This document shows positions 60,994-64,000 of a stretch of DNA of 64,000 nt, in pieces. A program made the position numbers and the translations under genes. The notes below the pieces were generated by a model. It ran no database searches. It worked only from the letters and a program-made list of their open reading frames with translations, and was not told where the DNA came from. The DNA is taken from NCBI GenBank assembly GCA_039621445.1, contig CP154955.1, forward strand, positions 14,816,465-14,880,464. The letters run 5' to 3'. This stretch comes from Euglena gracilis (lineage: Eukaryota > Euglenida > Euglenophyceae > Euglenales). Numbering within the stretch: the first letter of the stretch is position 1; every line of letters begins with the position of its first letter.

Positions 60994-63843
60994 CCAGCAA
61001 TAGCAACAACAGCAGCAATAACAGCAGCAGCAGCAGCAGCAGCAGGAGCAACAACATACTGCACTCCCCCTTCCAACAAAAGGCACTGACCTCTCCCGAT
61101 GCGTTCCGGCACGGTGGCCTTCCGCATGCGGGGGTGGGCCCGGCCGGCCAGGGCCAGGCCGCGGGTGTACTCCAGCCAGGGCAGCGGGGGCAGCGTGCGG
61201 AGGTAGTTGGTGCACGCCTCCACCCGGGCCAGCGCCGCCTTGCGGAGGTGAGGGGTGGGGGGGCGGGGCAGCGGCGACGCTCCGACCCTCGCGGGCGTTG
61301 CCGGGGTGGAATGCGCTTTGGCAGAAGACTCTCTGGGTTGACCCAAACTTTTTCATGTCATTGAAATTTATTATATTAATTATTATTGTTATGTTATATT
61401 ATGTTATGTTATATTATTATTATTATTATTATTTTTATATTGTTATTATTATTTAATTTGTTTTTTATTTGTTTTCTCACTTTTGTGTTATTTTATTGAT
61501 TTATTTATCATTTTTTCCCCCTCAGCGGACCCTCCCTGGGGGTCCGCAGCCCGGCTGGGAGCTGCTGGCAGCAAAAAAGGTGCTGGCTGGCTGGACCAGG
61601 GGAAGGGTCACCTCCGTCTTAAAAAAACCCCCGGGTGATACACATGATACACAAATATTTTTATGTTGATGATCTACAATTTTTTTGGGGAACACATTAA
61701 ATGAATGCCTGTTCAGGAGCGTCAGACCCCACCTGGATGGCGTTGATCTCCCGCTCGGCCACGAGGTGCTGGGCGAGGTGCTGGTCGCGTAGCTGGCGCT
61801 CCTGGGCGTCATGGCGCTCCTGCTCTCGCTCCAGCAGGTCCTCTGGGTTGTCCTCCGCCTGAGACACACACCGCGGGGCCACATGCAGGGCACTGAGTTC
61901 TGGTCCCAGACCCACATCACCAAACCCAAATACCATGCGTAAGATGGCATCGCCAAATATAATTCAGTAAAGAATGATAAATAAATAATAATAATAAAGA
62001 ATACATGCACAAACGACACAACCATAAAATGGAAGTTACAGAAATATACAACTTCCTTGGGGGGGGGAGAGGGCGGTGGTCGGAACACAGATCCACCTAG
62101 TGACCCCCCCGGGGGGTGCTTTTTTCCTCGGGCCCAAACCTACCCTCCCATTTCCCCCCCGAAAACCCCCCCCCCCCCCCCCCCCGGGGTATTAATCCAC
62201 CCACCAACCCACCCACCCAAAACTCATCCAAAATGGCCCAAAACGCGGAAATTTATTTTCTGCCCGGCCTTCAGCAGGGCCAAAATCTGGTCCGTGCTGC
62301 ACCCCACCCTGGCAGGGAGGTTCCAGAGGCCCAACCCACCCACTCTTGAACCCCCCGGGAGATCACAGGTGTTGGATCTACCTATCTGTCGGACGCAGCC
62401 CCCCCCCCCCTGGGGGGCCTCCAGCCCCCTCCCTTGCACAAATCCAACACTCACTGGGCACTGACCACAAAGCAGCCCGCCTTGCTCTCTTCTGTCCTTT
62501 GGAGGGTGATTGACATGGACAGGTCGGCAAGGGTTGGTGTTTGTGACCTCATCTATTTACTTGGAGAATTCCCAGGGGAGAGGGTTTACTGGATCTGATT
62601 AAAAAAAAATATTTTCGGTATCTCAAAAAAGCGTTGCGTTGACAAGAAGTACAAGTGGTTTTAAACACAACAACACACACACACACAACGCAAACGCACC
62701 ACACACCACACACACACTGCACCCGCACCACGCACACGCACACCACAACAAAAAACACACGACACACCACACACAACACACACGCATCACACACACACGC
62801 ACACACACACACCACACACACACACGCACACACACACACGCACACCACACACCACACACCACACACACAGACACACACACACACACACCACACACACACA
62901 CACACCAACACAACACCACACACACCACAACACAAACACCCACACCCACACCCACACACACACGTATAGCCCTCCCCCGAAAACAACACTCCCCAAAGCC
63001 CCCCAAAATACAGATGTCTCACTGTGAAAAACACCAGGTACAGTGAAAAAAAAAGCAAAAAAGAAAATAACTCAAAATTGAAGCAGCAAAAGGGCGATTT
63101 AAAGATCAAAGGCCGGCGATCATAAGTGATTTGCATGCAAATCATTTGCAACCCACATTTCTCATAGTTTTTGAGACAAGGCTGCAAGTTACAAGGCAAA
63201 AAATGAAAACCACAGAATTGCTGACCAAACATGAAGGCCCACTGAGGCACACAAACACATCCACACATAACGCGAGACTCTGACCCTCTGGAAAAACAGA
63301 TCTCATGGACGACCTCCTTGCGAGGAATCCTTTGGTCTTGACCCTCCGAAAAAAAGACCCCCCGAAAACCCCCCTCTCCCCAAAACCCTCTGCCGATTTT
63401 TAGCAAAAATCTGAACAGTAGACTGCCCCAAATGATAACAAATGATATTTGGGGGTTTTGGACAAAATCCAAAAAAAAAGCAAAAGAAAATAGACCACTT
63501 GATGAGAAACAAGTTCAGAGAAATCAGAAAAAATCAGAATCAGAAAATTTTTTTGAGAAAATGCAAGCACAACAATTTGAATGCTGTCTCAAAAATATAT
63601 CATTGATAAAAACACCATATCATAATAATGATATCATAATGACAGAAATAATTTTTTATCAACCAAATAATGCATCATCAATATTGCTCAATTCATTTAC
63701 ACAATTTTCTTGCCAGAAAAAGCGATTTGCCGAACACGAAAGGGGCAGACCGTTGCAGTGCCAGGCTTCACAGCCTCCTTCAAATCCTTCTTTGGGGGTG
63801 CCTTCTTGCTGCCTTTATTCTTCTTGCTGGCGGTGATGGCGGC
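43231..63843 (-). CDS. gene D: large coiled-coil protein, 17 exons, 5' end not in window
   Basis: Exons, 5' to 3': 63751-63843, 61733-61858, 61091-61238, 60545-60601, 60118-60195, 59478-59533, 58254-58352, 57682-57815, 55935-56052, 54715-54816, 54015-54174, 50983-51152, 50024-50138, 47002-47145, 45602-45718, 44388-44534, 43231-43341 (stop TGA). Codon phases agree across all joins except exon 10-11, where the exon 10 donor was not found. Order: Lys-rich linker; coiled coil (EDLLEREQERHDAQERQLRD); helical part; a beta-rich segment ending VVVPRPGLHKVVCFAKKKG that recalls the Ig-like domain of kyphoscoliosis/hillarin peptidases; a second such segment (AGAQYTFELF); two coiled coils; a short beta-rich tail. 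Function unknown; a cytoskeletal or ciliary scaffold would fit but is inference. The start codon lies right of 63843. Confidence 0.7.
43385..43818. mobile_element. TA-flanked C-tract element P7
   Basis: 434 bp. Left end TAACCCCCCCCC then AAATAACCCCC; right end, inverted, TAAACACCCCCC then AAAAAAATATAAAC. Interior motif TTTTTAGCAAAAATCT is shared with 63360-63470. Sits in the last intron of gene D. Confidence 0.6.
44105..44390. repeat. (CCCA)n / (CACACC)n microsatellite
   Basis: About 290 bp, ending at the donor of gene D exon 16. Confidence 0.97.
44388..44534 (-). CDS. gene D exon 16 (coiled coil)
   Basis: 49 codons, GCCAG acceptor, GTGTGT donor. EFEQQQAWMADKLARAMAEV then RRQVQAEVALVNNELKAP. 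Confidence 0.8.
45602..45718 (-). CDS. gene D exon 15 (coiled coil)
   Basis: 39 codons, GACAG acceptor, GTGTGG donor. LEQENRAAMERQELEKATLL then RRLTELDQREAR. Confidence 0.75.
45786..45885. mobile_element. AACCAGTCAGTCACT-type repeat element, copy 2
   Basis: AAAAACCAGTCAGTCACT and AATCCAGTCAGTCACT with a C/G tract. Relative of 9391-9600. Confidence 0.45.
46550..46814. mobile_element. hAT-type MITE with long C/G tracts
   Basis: 265 bp. Left end CAGGGTTTTTTTTAAG, right end inverted CAGGGGTTTTTTTAAG. Flanks ACCCCACA and ACCCGACA (7 of 8 match). The interior is mostly homopolymer C and G runs. In a gene D intron. Confidence 0.75.
46895..46935. repeat. TTTA/TTAT microsatellite
   Basis: Short AT-rich tetranucleotide array just 3' of gene D exon 14. 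Confidence 0.85.
47002..47145 (-). CDS. gene D exon 14 (basic linker)
   Basis: 48 codons, CCCAG acceptor. RLLTAPDRKSLRKGEKPRTP then SPRRAPSKKGPTQ. A GTGTTT donor at 47001 keeps phase 0 to exon 15. Reading on would stop at 46954. Confidence 0.6.
48343..48475. repeat. CAGGAATCCC/GTCGACC repeat family, copy 3
   Basis: GTACAGGAATCCCTGCAATT and GTCGACCCCCCCCACC blocks, as at 33152-33320. Confidence 0.5.
48515..48712. repeat. (GT)n microsatellite
   Basis: About 195 bp, few interruptions. Confidence 0.98.
48913..48991. other. possible extra exon, strand undecided
   Basis: GC-rich exon-like block. On plus: AG then LATKYGAAPLVALCQGLRKP, ending at a GTAACG donor. On minus: CGCAG then ALAQGDEGGSAIFGG in phase with gene D exon 13. 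Plus codon usage looks better; context favours minus. Confidence 0.25.
49728..49895. repeat. (CATA)n / (CATG)n microsatellite
   Basis: About 165 bp of tetranucleotides. Confidence 0.97.
50024..50138 (-). CDS. gene D exon 13 (coiled coil)
   Basis: 115 nt, CGCAG acceptor, GTGTGG donor. VARVAAMHAGEMAALEAERQ then EVEGDLQRLRTT. Confidence 0.8.
50175..50365. repeat. AATGCTAATACTGATGCC tandem repeat
   Basis: About 190 bp built from 6 bp AATGCT/AATACT/GATGCC units, with higher-order periods near 18-36 bp, directly upstream of gene D exon 13 on the minus strand. Confidence 0.85.
50983..51152 (-). CDS. gene D exon 12
   Basis: 170 nt, CCAG acceptor, GTATGC donor, phase 0 to 2. SGFGDLRCYLASPALHPLRA, QYTFELFAQMDREAELERLL. 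Confidence 0.8.
51188..51836. mobile_element. AATTGCGG-type element with GGGAATTGATATC ends
   Basis: Inverted GGGAATTGATATC at 51191-51203 and its complement at 51821-51833. Many AATTGCGGAAA subrepeats cluster at both sides. No coding capacity. Short relative at 8223-8335. Lies just 5' of gene D exon 12. Confidence 0.6.
51945..52025. repeat. (AGAC)n microsatellite
   Basis: About 80 bp of impure AGAC/AGAT units next to a TATA-type repeat. Confidence 0.95.
52055..52547. mobile_element. S-family element with GGCAGCCTCACTC ends
   Basis: About 493 bp in a TATATA repeat. Ends ATATGGCAGCCTCACTC and (inverted) ATACGGCAGCCTCACTC. Interior TAGGGTTAGAGTTAGG and GGCCGGAAATTCGG are shared with 8515-9010. 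Non-coding. Confidence 0.65.
52920..53446. mobile_element. hAT-type MITE, perfect target duplication
   Basis: 527 bp. Inverted ends CAGGGATTTTCTGAGG and CAGGGATTTCTGAGG. Perfect 8 bp ACCCGTGG at 52912-52919 and 53447-53454. Interior C/G tracts with GGACCCACCCACCC. In the exon 11-12 intron of gene D. Confidence 0.9.
53470..53525. repeat. GTCACGCCCA minisatellite, locus 2
   Basis: Five to six almost perfect 10 bp units. Confidence 0.9.
54015..54174 (-). CDS. gene D exon 11
   Basis: 160 nt, GACAG acceptor, GTGTGG donor. LTLYAICYHSNTRVCMCDPW then EPLGSIVIRAKFNDASTPQ. Confidence 0.75.
54647..54675. repeat. GTCACGCCCA minisatellite, locus 3
   Basis: Three units, close to gene D exon 10. Confidence 0.8.
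54715..54816 (-). CDS. gene D exon 10
   Basis: CTCAG acceptor in phase with exon 9. TAHVVVPRPGLHKVVCFAKK. Reading on gives a stop at 54715. A donor near 54750 would be needed to reach exon 11, but no GT is visible there, so the gene could also end here and exons 11-17 belong to another gene. Confidence 0.6.
   Translation of the reverse strand, partial: ATAHVVVPRPGLHKVVCFAKKKGALQPQPPLRQ
54840..55015. repeat. GT / TTG / CTG microsatellites
   Basis: (GT)n, then CTG/TTG trinucleotides, then (GT)n, starting next to the acceptor of gene D exon 10. Confidence 0.95.
55085..55640. other. AT-rich intron stretch, no gene seen
   Basis: Unique AT-rich sequence in a gene D intron; no exon-like block. 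Confidence 0.4.
55650..55762. repeat. (AACAC)n microsatellite
   Basis: Over 20 near-perfect pentanucleotide units, the same motif as near exon 11 of copies B and C. Confidence 0.98.
55935..56052 (-). CDS. gene D exon 9
   Basis: 118 nt, CGCAG acceptor, GTCTGG donor. TTELRFEVPADVVLGACLEA then TLVLDGAVFVQ. Beta-rich, hydrophobic alternation. Confidence 0.8.
57605..57681. repeat. GTCACGCG minisatellite at exon 8 donor
   Basis: Nine or so 8-10 bp units such as GTCACGCGG and GTCACACG start at the donor of gene D exon 8. Confidence 0.8.
57682..57815 (-). CDS. gene D exon 8
   Basis: 134 nt, CCCAG acceptor, GTGTGA donor. CLIRELEFCQGSQHRTTQIV then LLAPLEHPLEISQ. Confidence 0.75.
58254..58352 (-). 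CDS. gene D exon 7
   Basis: 33 codons. GGLCAIALAERFMEHRAIRD then RHHLDLQ. The in-phase donor is CAG/GCGTGAGG, a GC donor. The acceptor could also be at 58379. Confidence 0.65.
58420..59165. repeat. (TATG)n / (CATG)n / (TCTG)n long microsatellite
   Basis: About 745 bp of tetranucleotides, the longest array in the window, in the exon 6-7 intron of gene D. Long frames on both strands here are repeat artefacts. Confidence 0.98.
59478..59533 (-). CDS. gene D exon 6
   Basis: 56 nt after a C/T-rich tract and CACAG. HVTHQSLTFLRRHFAQIG. GTTGGC donor, phase 0. Confidence 0.65.
59709..59961. mobile_element. hAT-type MITE
   Basis: 253 bp. Left end CAGGGATGTTTATTAAG, right end AATTAAAACCACCTTG. Flanks ATCAAGAT and TTCAAGAT (7 of 8). 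Interior GGGTCAATTTTGGGGTC resembles 14604-14850. Confidence 0.7.
60118..60195 (-). CDS. gene D exon 5
   Basis: 78 nt, GTGCAG acceptor, GTATGC donor. LVFDGVERAQQIVSALLLDD then FERLE. Reading through instead of splicing would stop at 60096. Confidence 0.75.
60545..60601 (-). CDS. gene D exon 4
   Basis: 57 nt, TCAG acceptor, GTGCAC donor, phase 1 to 1. TTVEERAAQYGTSVGAVE. Confidence 0.75.
60855..61055. repeat. (CAG)n trinucleotide array in gene D intron
   Basis: About 200 bp of CAG with CAA, CAT and AAC units. It lies between exons 3 and 4, so it is intronic and does not encode polyglutamine. Confidence 0.95.
61091..61238 (-). CDS. gene D exon 3
   Basis: 148 nt, AAG acceptor, GTCAGT donor, phase 0 to 1. 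ALARVEACTNYLRTLPPLPW then RMRKATVPERIGR. Confidence 0.8.
61365..61510. repeat. TTA/TTAT AT-rich microsatellite
   Basis: About 145 bp of TTATTA and TTATGTTATA units. Confidence 0.9.
61733..61858 (-). CDS. gene D exon 2 (coiled coil)
   Basis: 42 codons, CTCAG acceptor, GTGGGG donor. EDLLEREQERHDAQERQLRD then HLAQHLVAEREINAIQ. Confidence 0.8.
62100..62450. mobile_element. possible C/G-tract MITE relic
   Basis: GGGGGGTGCTTTTTTCC, long C runs and CCACCCACTCTTGAACC resemble the hAT-type family. No target duplication found. Confidence 0.3.
62660..62965. repeat. CA / ACAC(C) microsatellite
   Basis: About 300 bp of impure (CA)n in the first gene D intron of the window. Confidence 0.95.
62966..63750. 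other. intronic stretch with C-tract element relic
   Basis: AT-rich sequence. At 63340-63470 CCCCCCGAAAACCCCCC, TTTTTAGCAAAAATCTG and ATATTTGGGGGTTTTGG resemble the interior and end of element P7. Confidence 0.35.
63751..63843 (-). CDS. gene D exon 1 of window (Lys-rich)
   Basis: 31 codons, GGCAG acceptor, GTCTGC donor, phase 0-0. ITASKKNKGSKKAPPKKDLK. The acceptor shows that at least one exon precedes it. Confidence 0.65.
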
Positions 63844-63904
63844 CTGCCATGTGTGGCGCGGGGAGGGAGGGGGGTTGGCGCCGGGCAAAGAGAATTAAGA
63901 GAAT

Positions 63905-64000
63905 TAAATAATACAATACAGTACAATACAATACAATACAATGCAATACAATACAATACAATACAATACAGTACAATACAATACAGTACAATACAATATC
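63905..64000. repeat. (AATAC)n microsatellite
   Basis: Over 15 AATAC/AGTAC units running to the window edge. Confidence 0.97.

Noticed and set aside
60670-61356. Polyleucine/polyalanine/polyserine frames over CAG repeats
   Set aside because: The array lies in an intron between two phase-matched exons of gene D.
62224-62454. Minus frame LPARVGCSTDQILALLKAG as an exon of gene D
   Set aside because: Lies in a C/G-tract repeat region, no clear AG/GT borders, and exons 1 and 2 already join in phase without it.

Overview
This is a nuclear window from a microbial eukaryote, most likely an alga or other protist. The evidence is many short GC-rich exons with mostly GT-AG borders, split by roughly 0.3-1.5 kb introns packed with microsatellites and small transposons. 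No bacterial operons, rRNA genes or CRISPR arrays are visible. The clade is not resolved. Same-strand tandem gene copies and occasional GC donors are also seen in dinoflagellates, but that is only one option.

All recognised genes are on the minus strand. Three head-to-tail copies of one gene lie at 1-1154 (copy A, first exons only), 6478-18397 (copy B) and 27296-41748 (copy C). The encoded protein starts with a signal peptide or signal anchor and ends in a CgeB-like (Glyco_trans_1_2 type) glycosyltransferase domain, so it probably glycosylates substrates in the secretory pathway. Thirteen exon blocks match between B and C, most with identical length and phase. Both copies also carry lesions: missing splice-site bases in each, and in C a 1.4 kb transposon inside the last exon. 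To the right, a fourth gene (gene D, 43231 to at least 63843) was rebuilt from 17 exons, nearly all joining in phase. It encodes a long coiled-coil protein of unknown function with possible Ig-like segments.

Region by region: 1-1154 copy A; 1155-5550 intergenic, with a 1.2 kb hAT-type element and degenerate TTAGGG-like tracts; 5550-18397 copy B and a duplicated 3' segment; 18398-26870 intergenic, with a long CA/CACG array, a GA-rich block of internal duplications, AT-rich sequence and a pogo-like element; 26870-41748 copy C; 41749-43230 intergenic; 43231-63843 gene D; then an AATAC-type repeat.

The most novel content is the transposon population. One set ends in CAGG and is flanked by 7-8 bp target duplications (hAT-type). 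A second set begins with TA followed by a homopolymer C tract (TA-duplicating, Tc1/mariner/pogo-like). Smaller families sit inside TA-rich microsatellites or carry GATATC-type inverted ends. Several copies are present in only one of two homologous introns, so they inserted after the gene duplication.
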